NCBI GenBank assembly: GCA_035559995.1 | Contig: DATMAM010000049.1 | Span: 1 to 64,000 of the forward strand | Length of the DNA stretch: 64,000 nt | DNA from: DATMAM01 sp035559995 | GTDB taxonomy: Bacteria; Desulfobacterota; Binatia; UBA9968 | Direction of reading: 5' to 3' | Shown here: in pieces, positions 1 through 8,392 of the stretch | How positions within the stretch are numbered: the stretch's first letter is position 1 | Layout: each line of letters starts with the position of its first letter | Notes under the pieces: generated by a model | Seen by the model: only the letters and a program-made list of their open reading frames with translations | Databases searched by the model: none | What the model was told of the DNA's origin: nothing | Program-made: the position numbers and the translations under genes

Positions 1-28
1 CCGTCATCAGGTCTACGACTTTGAGCAT
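1..28 (-). CDS. 5' end of a probable CBS-domain protein (partial)
   Basis: Nine complete codons are visible on the minus strand and read MLKVVDLMT before the window ends. This opening is typical of small CBS-domain proteins (compare the MRAKEIMT start of the CBS gene at 6644-7054). A GGGAGG ribosome-binding site lies 9 bases upstream of the ATG. The gene diverges from the universal stress protein gene. The identity rests only on the first residues, so it is tentative. Confidence 0.4.
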
Positions 29-329
29 CTCGACAAGCCTCCCGTCCGTTCATTTCGCCGCGCACAATCCATGCCACGTAACCGCAAGCAGAAAAATCAA
101 TTGTCCTGCGGCCAAAACCGCTGCCGCAAAACTTGCGCGCGAGCGCCGTTCTTAGGAATGAGAAAAAATACCGGACTCTATTGGCAGCCGTGAGAAGAGC
201 CGATGAGTTTTATCACCGAATTAACGAAAGAACCCGGGGCATGCTTCTTGCTGCACCCGCCCAGGGGGCTTTGCGCGTATGGTCGCAGAGGCGAAGCGCA
301 TCGCCGCACCTGAAAAGGAGGACAACGCC
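29..329. other. Divergent intergenic region
   Basis: About 300 bases separate the leftward partial CBS gene from the rightward uspA-like gene. It carries the ribosome-binding sites of both and presumably both promoters. A 100-codon frame across 133-435 overlaps the start of uspA and has no recognisable product, so I do not call it a gene. I see no clear repeat or RNA element. Confidence 0.5.
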
Positions 330-815
330 ATGGACAGAATACGAAAGATCCTTGCGCCAACAGACTTGTCGGATCTGTCGCGAATCGGGGTGGGCTCGGC
401 GATTGCGCTCGCGCGATCTCAAGGCGCGGAGTTGATCGTTCTCTATGTGATCGCGATTGCGGACGATTGGACTTCGCCCTACGACCAAATCGTTCCGGTG
501 CGCCGCTTGTTCGAGGAGAGCCGAAGGCGCCTGGATGAATTTCTGCGAGCGAACTTCGCCGAGGCGCTTTCCGGCGTCACGGTTCGGCAGGAGGTGGAAA
601 TCGGGAATCCCTACAGGAACATCGTCGCGCGCGCGGCGGATGAGAAAGTCGACCTGATTGTCATGTCGACCCATGGAAGGACCGGCCTCGCTCACATGTT
701 GATGGGCAGCGTTACCGAAAAGGTCGTCGGCCGCGCTCCTTGCCCGGTGCTTTCCGTGCCGGCCAGGGCGGCGCATGTCGGAGCCGCGCCGGAGCCTGCG
801 ATAGCCATCGCTTAA
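330..815 (+). CDS. Universal stress protein, UspA family
   Basis: A 161-residue cytoplasmic protein of the UspA alpha/beta nucleotide-binding fold. The N-terminus has the strand-loop MDRIRKILAPTDLSD, and the C-terminal half has the ATP-binding-type signature MSTHGRTGLAHMLMGSVTEKV followed by PCPVLSVPA. I chose the ATG at 330 because an AAGGAGG site lies 8 bases upstream; longer in-frame versions lack this. USPs of this kind commonly sit beside CBS genes in anaerobes, as here. This is one of three in the window (also 24134 and 57537). Specific function unknown. Confidence 0.9.
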   Translation: MDRIRKILAPTDLSDLSRIGVGSAIALARSQGAELIVLYVIAIADDWTSPYDQIVPVRRLFEESRRRLDEFLRANFAEALSGVTVRQEVEIGNPYRNIVARAADEKVDLIVMSTHGRTGLAHMLMGSVTEKVVGRAPCPVLSVPARAAHVGAAPEPAIAIA

Positions 816-1081
816 TGAGTTCGTCGACAGATGGACCTGTGGCGCGGCGCGCCTCCCTTGGGCCAAGCCCTTCCGCGCGCGGTCGAATGCGGGATCTCGA
901 ATTATCTCAAATCTCAAATTGAAGCATCTCTCAGATCTGAAATCTGCAATTCGTCACCCTGTAGGCTCTTCAGGGCCGCCGGCGATCGGCGGACGACCGC
1001 CTACTTTTGAACTTCCTAACAAGCTCATGAATCACTTCGTGTTTGCCCTGTGCCGTTAAAAGTTTCACGGCAGGTTGTATC

Positions 1082-3820
1082 ATGACGACGCGCGCCGTAA
1101 GTCCTGTTTACTTGCCTCCACCCTACCAGGACTCGGCTGAATATGGGCGGCTCATCCTGCGGGACGGGTCGACGGCAACGATCCGGGTTGCGGCTCCCGG
1201 GGATCGAGCGGCCTTGCGCGAATTCTTCGCGGGGCTTTCAGCGCAGTCGAGGGCCCGGCGCTTTTTCTCGCTCAGCGTCCCCGACCAAAAATTAATCGAC
1301 TCATTCTGTGACAACTCCAATCCCAGATCTCAGCTAACTCTCGTCGTGACGCGCAGCCGCGGCGGTTCTCCCCGGATCATCGCCGCAGGCTCTTATGTCG
1401 CCCGAGATGAGCGGACGGCCGAAGTCGCGATGGCCGTCGACGATGCGTTTCAGGGAAAGGGTCTGGGCACGCTTTTGCTTGAGCGTTTATCGATCTTGGC
1501 GGCACAAAACGGGATCGAGCGTTTCTGGGCGGTCACGAACACCGATAACCGCCAAATGATCGACATCTTTCGCCATTCAGGCTTCCGGGTGCGGGAGAAA
1601 GTGGAGCGGGGCACCGTAGAGGTGGACTTTGCGGTGGCGCCGACAGAGGCAAGCGTGTCCGGCACGGAGATACGCGACCGTGTCTTTACCGCCGCCTCCC
1701 TCAGACCTTTTTTCAAGCCCAGGTCAGTTTGTGTTGTCGGCGTCTCCCGCAATGCGTCCGGCATCGGCCATCGGATCTTTAAGGCCCTGGCGGGCCGCTT
1801 TCGTGGTGCCGTCTACGCCGTGAATCCGAACGCGCGCACTATCGATTCGACCCAGGCGTACGCGTCCGTGCGTGAACTTCCTGAGCCCGTAGACCTCGCC
1901 GTCCTTGCGGTTCCGCGGGACGAGGTTTTGCAGATTGTCGACGATTGCGCGGAGCGCGGCGTGCGCGCACTGGTTGTCATCACGGCGGGATTTGCTGAGA
2001 TCAATGAAGAGGGACGAAGGCTGCAGCGCGAACTGGTTGAAAAAGTGCGGGGCTACGGCATGCGCATGGTCGGTCCGAACTGCCTCGGGCTGATCAACGC
2101 TGATCCACGGGTTCAGTTAAACGCGTCATTCTCGCCCGTCTTTCCGCTACCGGGGCGCATCGCGATGTCCTCGCAGAGCGGCGCGCTAGGGCTCGCGATC
2201 CTGTCGCTGGCGCGCAAGCGCCAGCTTGGGCTCTCGACGTTCGTCAGCGTCGGCAACAAAGCCGACGTTTCCGGCAACGATCTCTTGCAGTATTGGGAGG
2301 AGGATGAATCAACCGGGGTTATCCTGCTCTACCTGGAGTCATTTGGCAACCCGCGCCGATTCGCGCGCATCGCCCGGCGAGTGAGTCGCTCAAAGCCCGT
2401 CGTCTGTGTGAAGGCCGGCCGCACACTGTCGGGCAAGCGCGCCGCCGGATCGCACACCGCAGCGCTTGCAGGAAACGACATAGCGGTCGAGGCGCTGTTT
2501 CGCCAAACGGGGGTGATTCGCGCCGAAACCCTCGATGAGATGTTTGACCTTTCAGCCTTTCTCGCCAACCAGCCGCTGCCCAGCGGACCGCGCGTGGCGA
2601 TAGTCACCAATGCGGGCGGTCCGGGAATTCTCTGCGCCGATGCCTGCGAGGCGGGCGGCCTGGTGATTCCTGAGCTTTCGGAGGCCACCCGAGGCCGCCT
2701 GCGCGATTTCCTTCCCCTCACAGCGAGCGTCTCGAATCCAGTCGACATGATTGCTTCGGCTGGGCCCGAACACTATCGCCAGGCGGTTGCCACCTTGCTC
2801 GCATCCGCCGAAGTGGACGCTTTGGTCGCGATGTATGTGGATGTGGGCATGGCCGACAGTGCCCTGGTGGCACAGGCCATCGCGGAGGGCGTGAAAGCCG
2901 GGCGGGCGACGTCGCGCGCGCTGAAGCCTGTCGCTGTCTGTTGGATGGCTGAGCCATTGCCTGAGCCCCTGGTTGGAGGCCAGGAAACGATCCCCACCTA
3001 TGCCTTCCCGGAATCTGCTGGACGGGTTCTCGCGAAGGCCGCGGCGTATCGGGAGTGGCGCGCCAAGCCGCTTGGCGTTGTGCCGGACTTTGCCGATATC
3101 CAACTGGATGCCGCGCGGGAAATTTGCCGCGGCGCCCTCAACCGGCGCGGCCCGGGCTGGCTGGCGACGGAGGAAACCCGCAAGCTCTTAGCGGCCGGCG
3201 GGCTTCCGATCACCGCCGGCGGAGTGGCGACAACAGCAGAGCAAGCATGCGAGCTGGCACGCGCGGTGGGATTTCCGGTGGCGGTAAAGCTCGCGTCCCA
3301 TCAGGTCGTTCACAAGACCGAATTCGGCGGGGTTCGCCTTAACCTGAGGAATGCGGCCGCGGTGAGCCGCGCTTTTGCGGAAATTCGCCGGCGCGTGGCT
3401 GAGCAAGCAAGCCTCGATGCGATGGAAGGCGTGTTGGTCCAACCGATGGTTTCGGGCGGAGTCGAGGTCATGGTCGGCGTCACGCAGGATCCGCTCTTTG
3501 GGCCGCTTGTGGGCTTCGGGCTAGGCGGCATTCACGTCGAGATCCTCGCGGATATCTGCTTTCGCGTGACCCCGCTCACGGATCGCGACGCCAGAGAAAT
3601 GATCGAGGGAATTCGCGGTTATCGGCTGCTCCAGGGCTATCGCGGCCACCCGCCGGCGGACCTTTCCGCCATCGAAGAGGTTCTGCTGCGGATCTCGAGG
3701 ATGGTCGAAGAGATTCCCGCGATTACGGAACTGGACTTGAACCCGATTTTTGCTTTGGCGCCCGGGAAGGGATGCCGGATTGTGGACGCCCGCGTCCGCG
3801 TGGGGACGCCGTCCACCTGA
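1082..3820 (+). CDS. GNAT acetyltransferase fused to ADP-forming acyl-CoA synthetase
   Basis: A 912-residue fusion. Residues about 10-165 form a GNAT N-acetyltransferase domain (motif around AFQGKGLGTLLLERL). Then follow a CoA-binding Rossmann domain (about 205-320), succinyl-CoA-ligase-like domains with a phospho-histidine segment AAGSHTAALAG near residue 457, and a C-terminal ATP-grasp domain with VKLASHQVVHKTEFGGV near 743. The same parts make up Pat/PatZ protein lysine acetyltransferases, but here GNAT is N-terminal rather than C-terminal as in E. coli PatZ. The synthetase part looks catalytically intact by its histidine motifs, so acyl-CoA synthetase activity is also possible. The ATG at 1082 is preferred over a TTG at 1043. 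Confidence 0.88.
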   Translation: MTTRAVSPVYLPPPYQDSAEYGRLILRDGSTATIRVAAPGDRAALREFFAGLSAQSRARRFFSLSVPDQKLIDSFCDNSNPRSQLTLVVTRSRGGSPRIIAAGSYVARDERTAEVAMAVDDAFQGKGLGTLLLERLSILAAQNGIERFWAVTNTDNRQMIDIFRHSGFRVREKVERGTVEVDFAVAPTEASVSGTEIRDRVFTAASLRPFFKPRSVCVVGVSRNASGIGHRIFKALAGRFRGAVYAVNPNARTIDSTQAYASVRELPEPVDLAVLAVPRDEVLQIVDDCAERGVRALVVITAGFAEINEEGRRLQRELVEKVRGYGMRMVGPNCLGLINADPRVQLNASFSPVFPLPGRIAMSSQSGALGLAILSLARKRQLGLSTFVSVGNKADVSGNDLLQYWEEDESTGVILLYLESFGNPRRFARIARRVSRSKPVVCVKAGRTLSGKRAAGSHTAALAGNDIAVEALFRQTGVIRAETLDEMFDLSAFLANQPLPSGPRVAIVTNAGGPGILCADACEAGGLVIPELSEATRGRLRDFLPLTASVSNPVDMIASAGPEHYRQAVATLLASAEVDALVAMYVDVGMADSALVAQAIAEGVKAGRATSRALKPVAVCWMAEPLPEPLVGGQETIPTYAFPESAGRVLAKAAAYREWRAKPLGVVPDFADIQLDAAREICRGALNRRGPGWLATEETRKLLAAGGLPITAGGVATTAEQACELARAVGFPVAVKLASHQVVHKTEFGGVRLNLRNAAAVSRAFAEIRRRVAEQASLDAMEGVLVQPMVSGGVEVMVGVTQDPLFGPLVGFGLGGIHVEILADICFRVTPLTDRDAREMIEGIRGYRLLQGYRGHPPADLSAIEEVLLRISRMVEEIPAITELDLNPIFALAPGKGCRIVDARVRVGTPST

Positions 3821-3952
3821 ACCGCCGCCGCCGATATCCTGTGATTAGAATGGCGCCCCGACAAACCCCTGAGGGAAGCTTGCGCGCCGACGGGGATCGG
3901 TACGGCGTCGGGCGCAGGCGGCCCGTAAAGCCTAAATCCCGGATCGGCCGGC

Positions 3953-4369
3953 TTAGCGTTGCAGCGTGGAAACGTATTCGGCAATCGCCTGAACTTTCAG
4001 CAGAGATGTCAGCCGGGGATATTTTCCCGAGTCGGACTCTCTCGCTTCCTTTTCGAAGACTTCGCCCCAAACGGGCATCTCCCGATCCCCGTGACCGCGA
4101 ACCGCGCGGCTGCCGTCTATGGAGCTCATCACTCTGTCGAATGGGTAGAGCCCTTTGTTGTTCTTTCTTAGCAGCGTCAAATCGGGCACTTTGATCGTGA
4201 GAAAGGGGCTAACGGGACCGCTCCCGCGACCGTCCGTTCCGTGACACGAACTGCAATATTTTAAGTACAGTTCTCGTCCCTGATCCGTTTCGGCCGCCGG
4301 AATCCAGGCGCCGGAGAGAAAAAGCAACGTCGCGAGACCGGGAGCAATCAAATTTATCGACGGCCGCAT
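3953..4369 (-). CDS. Monoheme cytochrome c, periplasmic
   Basis: A 138-residue class I-type cytochrome c. The N-terminal signal peptide has the hydrophobic core LIAPGLATLLFLSGA. One heme site CSSCH follows at about residue 40, and REMPVWGEVF offers the methionine axial ligand. The ATG at 4369 has an AAGGAGA site; the longer frame to 4465 has no such support. It is the last gene of a leftward group with the zinc-ribbon and DUF2267 genes upstream. Its redox partner is not evident from the sequence. Confidence 0.85.
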   Translation of the reverse strand: MRPSINLIAPGLATLLFLSGAWIPAAETDQGRELYLKYCSSCHGTDGRGSGPVSPFLTIKVPDLTLLRKNNKGLYPFDRVMSSIDGSRAVRGHGDREMPVWGEVFEKEARESDSGKYPRLTSLLKVQAIAEYVSTLQR

Positions 4370-4516
4370 AAAAATCTCCTTCTTTTCAAAGAAGGCGTTG
4401 ACCTTGCACCGCCGCAGCGACAGAGTTCCCGCCTGGAAAAGGGCGATCGAGGGTGCGACAGGCATCTAGTCACGGAGAAAGAGCCTTGCAACCGGCTTTA
4501 CGGCGTTCGCGGGCGC

Positions 4517-4942
4517 TCAAGGCCAGAGCGCCCGGAGCTCCGCCGGTAAAGTATGCTTGACGTCTTTGATCTCGCCTTCGCTGATGTGCTTCGTGAGAAG
4601 CTTGAAAACTGCGCGCGCGACTCTTTCAGGGACAACGGCCTCGTCGTTCCTAAAATGGGCCTTGATATGGGCCAGAAACTCCTCCTGGTGGCGTTCTTTC
4701 ATGGGCTTGCCGGTGGGGTCCCAGCCCTCGAAATAGAATCCTCGCACGAGCATAGGGAGCTGCGCTCCGAGCTGAGCCGCTTCCTCCACGGTCAACCGAT
4801 CGCGTAACGCCTGCAAAACAGCGCGCAGCGCGAGGTAGGCTTTATGCTCGTCGTCCCAGCGAAGGTCCCTCATCAATTCGACAAGCCACTCGTGAGTCTT
4901 TTGCAGCGTGTTGCGGAAGATCTCCAATCCATCGGCGGTCAT
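4517..4942 (-). CDS. DUF2267-family protein
   Basis: A 141-residue acidic, helical protein. It begins TADGLEIFRNTLQKTHEWL and contains ALRAVLQALRDRLTVEEAAQL, VRGFYFEGWDPTGKP and a C-terminal helical segment, the layout of DUF2267 proteins. No catalytic motif is known for this family. Its start codon overlaps the stop of the upstream gene by four bases (ATGA), implying translational coupling. Related proteins are often found near UspA, CBS and other stress genes, which fits this neighbourhood. Confidence 0.82.
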   Translation of the reverse strand: MTADGLEIFRNTLQKTHEWLVELMRDLRWDDEHKAYLALRAVLQALRDRLTVEEAAQLGAQLPMLVRGFYFEGWDPTGKPMKERHQEEFLAHIKAHFRNDEAVVPERVARAVFKLLTKHISEGEIKDVKHTLPAELRALWP

Positions 4943-5484
4943 GTTCGCATTCTCCCTTCTTGGCGCTTCTTGACGGCTTCACGCCAGACTACGCGCACGA
5001 ATTTGTTGTTGTGCGACCATCGATAATCGACGGCGCCACCGAGCGCCTTGCGGAGACGGCGCCCCAGCCGCTGCGCGAGCTTCTCGGTGGTGGTATGAAT
5101 CTTCCAGCCCGTCGGGCCGTCGGTTTCGATGGACATGATCCTTTCGAGAGGGTTTTTTTCGCGTGCTCGCTTCTCCTCGTTCCTTACGATGCGCAGGATG
5201 TCGCCTTTTTCCCGCGCGGGCGGCGTGGCAATACGCAGTTCACCGCCCGGGTAGCCGTCGCGTATTTTCCGACACGCGGGGCAGAGAACGGCGCGCCGGG
5301 GCCGCAGCTCTGCCCGCTTTTCTGTCTGCGGCGGCGCCGCCAGGGCCCAGTGGTGGCGATAATAAACGGCTCCGCAGCCGGCGCACCGTCTGATCCCTTT
5401 GGGCCGCCTCTTTTCGAGATACATATCTCTTTCGACGTCGACTTTTTTCTTATAAGCGGTGGTGTACCTTTTCGCCTGGCGCAT
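4939..5484 (-). CDS. Zinc-ribbon protein, BCAM0308-like
   Basis: A 181-residue basic protein. It has a paired-cysteine zinc site, CAGC near residue 35 and CPAC near residue 74. A conserved C-terminal half has TTTEKLAQRLGRRLRKALGG and a stretch on YRWSHNNKFVRVVW. This resembles the BCAM0308 family of small zinc-ribbon proteins, whose role is not established; RNA or ribosome binding would suit the basic charge, but that is inference. It overlaps the upstream TFIIB-type zinc-ribbon gene by 35 bases and the downstream DUF2267 gene by four. Confidence 0.7.
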   Translation of the reverse strand: MRQAKRYTTAYKKKVDVERDMYLEKRRPKGIRRCAGCGAVYYRHHWALAAPPQTEKRAELRPRRAVLCPACRKIRDGYPGGELRIATPPAREKGDILRIVRNEEKRAREKNPLERIMSIETDGPTGWKIHTTTEKLAQRLGRRLRKALGGAVDYRWSHNNKFVRVVWREAVKKRQEGRMRT

Positions 5485-5833
5485 CGCCTTCAGCCTCCTC
5501 GGTGTCGGCCTCTCCGAAGATCAGTTTCTTGATCGCCGAAGCCAAGGAACTTCTCGATACTTTCTTGAGGATGCCCTCGAGCTCGCCCTTGTCCAGCCAC
5601 ACGCCGCCGCAATCGACGCATTGGTCGAGCAGAAATTCCATAAACCTGTAGCTTTCAAGCCGGCCCGGGCACTTGGGGCAGCGCAAGGTTTCAGCGCCTG
5701 CCTTCTCGACTCGCCGCAGCCGAGCCTTCAGCTTCTCGATGAGCTCGCGATCCTTGGCGGCGAAATAAATATCCTCTTTTGCGCGCTCGACGAGCCGCAT
5801 CGTTTCTCCGAAGCGATCCTTTTCGTTTTCCAT
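5450..5833 (-). CDS. TFIIB-type zinc-ribbon protein (zf-TFIIB)
   Basis: A 127-residue protein with a charged N-terminal helix. The core of a zf-TFIIB zinc ribbon follows: CPKC, then about 20 residues later CVDCGGVWLDKGELEGI, a highly recognisable family signature. The ATG at 5833 is preferred to the longer frame at 5860 because the conserved helix starts there, although the ribosome-binding site is weak. It is the first gene of the leftward four-gene group. Its biochemical role is unknown. Confidence 0.85.
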   Translation of the reverse strand: MENEKDRFGETMRLVERAKEDIYFAAKDRELIEKLKARLRRVEKAGAETLRCPKCPGRLESYRFMEFLLDQCVDCGGVWLDKGELEGILKKVSRSSLASAIKKLIFGEADTEEAEGDAPGEKVHHRL

Positions 5834-6165
5834 ACCACGAATCCTCGTAAGGGGTCCCAAAGGCTATCCATAATCCGTGCCAAGCTGGCCCGAGAAACGC
5901 GCCGGCTTGACTGGAAATTTTGCCGCCTGAGGAGGCCTCCGTTGCCAGGTTTCTCGAAAACGGGAAAAGCACCTCCTTCCGTTAGCGTGCATGCGAAAGC
6001 CGTCCCGCACCGATCCGGGGCGGCGGATACTCAAATTCTCAACAAATGGGCAACCGATCGCCTTGACCTAACCGGGTAGTGCAATCTAGGATGCCGGATA
6101 AGAAAAGACATTCATAGGCGGCGAAAAACGCGTAAAGCGCAGCTAGCTCCGGAAAGGGGGACTTT
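5834..6165. other. Divergent intergenic region
   Basis: This region lies between the leftward zinc-ribbon operon and the rightward ferritin-like gene and should hold two promoters. The only clear element is a strong purine-rich ribosome-binding site (AAAGGGGGA) just before 6166. I found no convincing hairpin, repeat or RNA motif. Confidence 0.5.
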
Positions 6166-6678
6166 ATGGCGGAGATAAGCGAGGTGGAAGCGATGGCATT
6201 TGGTTTAGGCGTGCCGAGACCGCAGGAAATTTCGGCTGTCGAGCGCTTGTTGAACGAATTTGAGGCTCATGAAGCCGAAGAGGGAAATTTTCTGCGACGG
6301 TACAAAGAAATTGCGGAGAAATCCAAAAACTCCGCAGTCAGATTCCTTCTTCAGCTCATTATTTCCGACGAGGAGAAGCACAACGCGGTCACGCATGCGA
6401 TGGCCTCGACGCTGAAGGGCAGCCTCACCTGGAGCAGACCCCGAGAAGCGCTCCAGCCTATTTCGGACTTGGGCACCGAGAAGAAGGAGCTATTGGCGCT
6501 CACCGAACAGTTTCTCGAGCTCGAAAAGAAAGGGATCAAGGCTTACAAGAGGCTCGTGAAGGAAAGCAAAGGCTATTACCAGGGGATGTTTAGGCTGTTG
6601 CTGGAGACGATGATCCTCGACTCGCAAAAGCACATCGAGATCCTCAAGTTTCTCCGGCAGAGGTTGAAGAAGGCGTAA
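6166..6678 (+). CDS. Ferritin-like / rubrerythrin-type diiron protein
   Basis: A 170-residue, almost wholly helical protein with two repeats of candidate iron ligands: FEAHEAEEGNF with DEEKHN, and LELEKKGIKAYKRL with DSQKHIEIL. These match the paired E and ExxH positions of the ferritin/rubrerythrin four-helix bundle. No rubredoxin tail (CxxC) is present, so it is not classical rubrerythrin. Peroxide or iron handling is a fair guess. An AAAGGGGGA site precedes the ATG. Its 3' end overlaps the convergent CBS gene by 35 bases. Confidence 0.8.
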   Translation: MAEISEVEAMAFGLGVPRPQEISAVERLLNEFEAHEAEEGNFLRRYKEIAEKSKNSAVRFLLQLIISDEEKHNAVTHAMASTLKGSLTWSRPREALQPISDLGTEKKELLALTEQFLELEKKGIKAYKRLVKESKGYYQGMFRLLLETMILDSQKHIEILKFLRQRLKKA

Positions 6679-7054
6679 CCGGCGAGTGCACGGCCACGTG
6701 CTTGCCTGCCGCAATCGCCCCGACGATGTCCGCTTGACTCACGATCCCGAGAAGCTCGGCGTTATCCATGACGAGCACCCGGTCGATCCGATTCGCTATC
6801 ATCAGAGCCGCGATCTCCTCGACCTGCGTGTCTTCAGAGACGCTTACGATGCTCTTGCTCATGATGTCCTTCACCTGTTTGCCTTTTTTGCCGATGATGT
6901 CCGATTGGCTGACGATGCCGACGATCTGACCGTTTCTGTCTCTTACGGGGACGCCGCTGATGTTATTTTTCGTCAATAACAACGCCACCTCCCTAACTCT
7001 CGTCGACGGCGAAACGGTGATCACATCTTTTGTCATGATTTCCTTAGCGCGCAT
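6644..7054 (-). CDS. Tandem CBS-domain protein
   Basis: A 136-residue protein made of two CBS modules: EIMTKDVITVSPSTRVREVA with GIVSQSDIIG, and DIMSKSIVSVSEDTQVEEIA with GIVSQADIVGAI. Such Bateman modules bind adenine nucleotides and act as energy or redox sensors. No effector domain is attached, so any action must be by protein partners. The gene is convergent with the ferritin-like gene, and their coding ends overlap. Confidence 0.9.
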   Translation of the reverse strand: MRAKEIMTKDVITVSPSTRVREVALLLTKNNISGVPVRDRNGQIVGIVSQSDIIGKKGKQVKDIMSKSIVSVSEDTQVEEIAALMIANRIDRVLVMDNAELLGIVSQADIVGAIAAGKHVAVHSPVTPSSTSAGET

Positions 7055-7279
7055 GACCGGTAAACTCCCTTCTCTTGCGTTGGCAATTCAGCGGCGGCCA
7101 ACGCCGTGACAACTTTTCGGTTCGGTGCCGTCCCTCAATCATAGCGCGCGGGAGATTTCCGGCAACCGGTTCCGATACGTCGTTGATTCTCGAGCCCGTA
7201 TCGAGGCGTGAAACCGTGTGGCGGATCGGCCACTCTCGCTGTATGATGGGATCAAACCCGCGCGCGGCAAATCTCCGTC

Positions 7280-8392
7280 ATGGGCAAAGAAGTCGTTCAA
7301 CGCTCTGATCTCGACGCGCTCTTCGAAGCTCTCAAGCGACGTGGCTATCGCATTGTCGGCCCCAGGGTACGCGACGGGGCGATCGTTTATGACGAGTTAT
7401 CCTCGGTCTCGGATCTCCCCGAGGGCTGGACCGACGAGCAGGAAGGCGGCACTTATCGTCTCAAGCGACGGGACGATCTGGCTCTGTTCGGCTACGCGGT
7501 TGGTCCGCACTCCTGGAAGAAGTTTCTTTTTCCTCCAGCGCTTCGTCTCTGGAGCGCGGAAAGAGAGTCGGGTTCGTTTACGATTCATGCCGCATGCGAA
7601 GAAACTCCGCCGCTGGCGTTCATCGGCGTGCGGTCGTGCGAGATTCACGCGATCGCCATCCAAGACCGGATATTTCAAGAGGGTCGCTACGTCGATCCCC
7701 ATTACAAGAAAACGCGCGAAAACATTTTTTTGCTCGCTCTCAACTGTGGGCAGGCCGGCGGCACCTGCTTTTGCGTCTCGATGAACACCGGTCCCCGGGC
7801 GACGTTTGCTTTCGACTTGGCTCTGACCGAAGTGCTTGACGGATCGCTCCATTATTTTGTCGTCGAGGCGGGCACGCAGAAAGGGGCGGCCATCTTGCGG
7901 GAAATACCGCACCGCCCAGCGGCGGCGCGGGAAGAAGAAGGCGCAGAACGGGTGATCGCAAGCACGGCGGCGCGCATGGGACGGACCATGAAGACGGACG
8001 GCATCAAGGAGTTACTCTACAGCAACCTGGAGCATCCTCGGTGGAATGACGTCGCGTCGCGCTGCCTGACCTGCGGCAATTGCACTCTGGTTTGCCCCAC
8101 TTGTTTTTGCTCGACGGTCGAGGACTCGACGGACCTCAAAGGCGAAAAGGCCGAGCGCTGGCGGAAGTGGGATTCCTGCTTCACGATGGATCATTCGTAT
8201 ATTCACGGGGGCTCGGTCCGCGCGACGTCCCGCTCGCGCTACCGTCAGTGGATGACGCACAAGCTGGCAACGTGGATCGATCAGTTCGGAACTTCGGGCT
8301 GCGTGGGCTGCGGCCGCTGCATCACGTGGTGCCCGGTCGCGATCGATATCACCGAGGAGGTCCGCGCGATCCGCGGCGAGGAAGGCCGATGA
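7280..8392 (+). CDS. hydB: [NiFe] hydrogenase beta subunit, 4Fe-4S electron transfer (HydB-like)
   Basis: A 370-residue iron-sulfur protein of the sulfhydrogenase-beta/AsrA family. The C-terminal part carries two ferredoxin-type cluster motifs, CLTCGNCTLVCPTC and CVGCGRCITWCPV, and the N-terminal part has conserved blocks such as GVRSCEIHAI. It is the first gene of a tightly packed operon whose order (beta, cNMP protein, gamma, delta, alpha) matches group 3b bidirectional NAD(P)-linked hydrogenases. It would pass electrons between the flavin subunit and the catalytic pair in the cytoplasm. The stop overlaps the next ATG. Confidence 0.87.
   Translation: MGKEVVQRSDLDALFEALKRRGYRIVGPRVRDGAIVYDELSSVSDLPEGWTDEQEGGTYRLKRRDDLALFGYAVGPHSWKKFLFPPALRLWSAERESGSFTIHAACEETPPLAFIGVRSCEIHAIAIQDRIFQEGRYVDPHYKKTRENIFLLALNCGQAGGTCFCVSMNTGPRATFAFDLALTEVLDGSLHYFVVEAGTQKGAAILREIPHRPAAAREEEGAERVIASTAARMGRTMKTDGIKELLYSNLEHPRWNDVASRCLTCGNCTLVCPTCFCSTVEDSTDLKGEKAERWRKWDSCFTMDHSYIHGGSVRATSRSRYRQWMTHKLATWIDQFGTSGCVGCGRCITWCPVAIDITEEVRAIRGEEGR

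Noticed and set aside
816..1081. Low-complexity AAATCTCAAAT-type stretch and a CCGCCG/CGGCGG stem before the GNAT fusion
   Set aside because: It does not fit any RNA or operator class, including the fluoride motif I tested it against.
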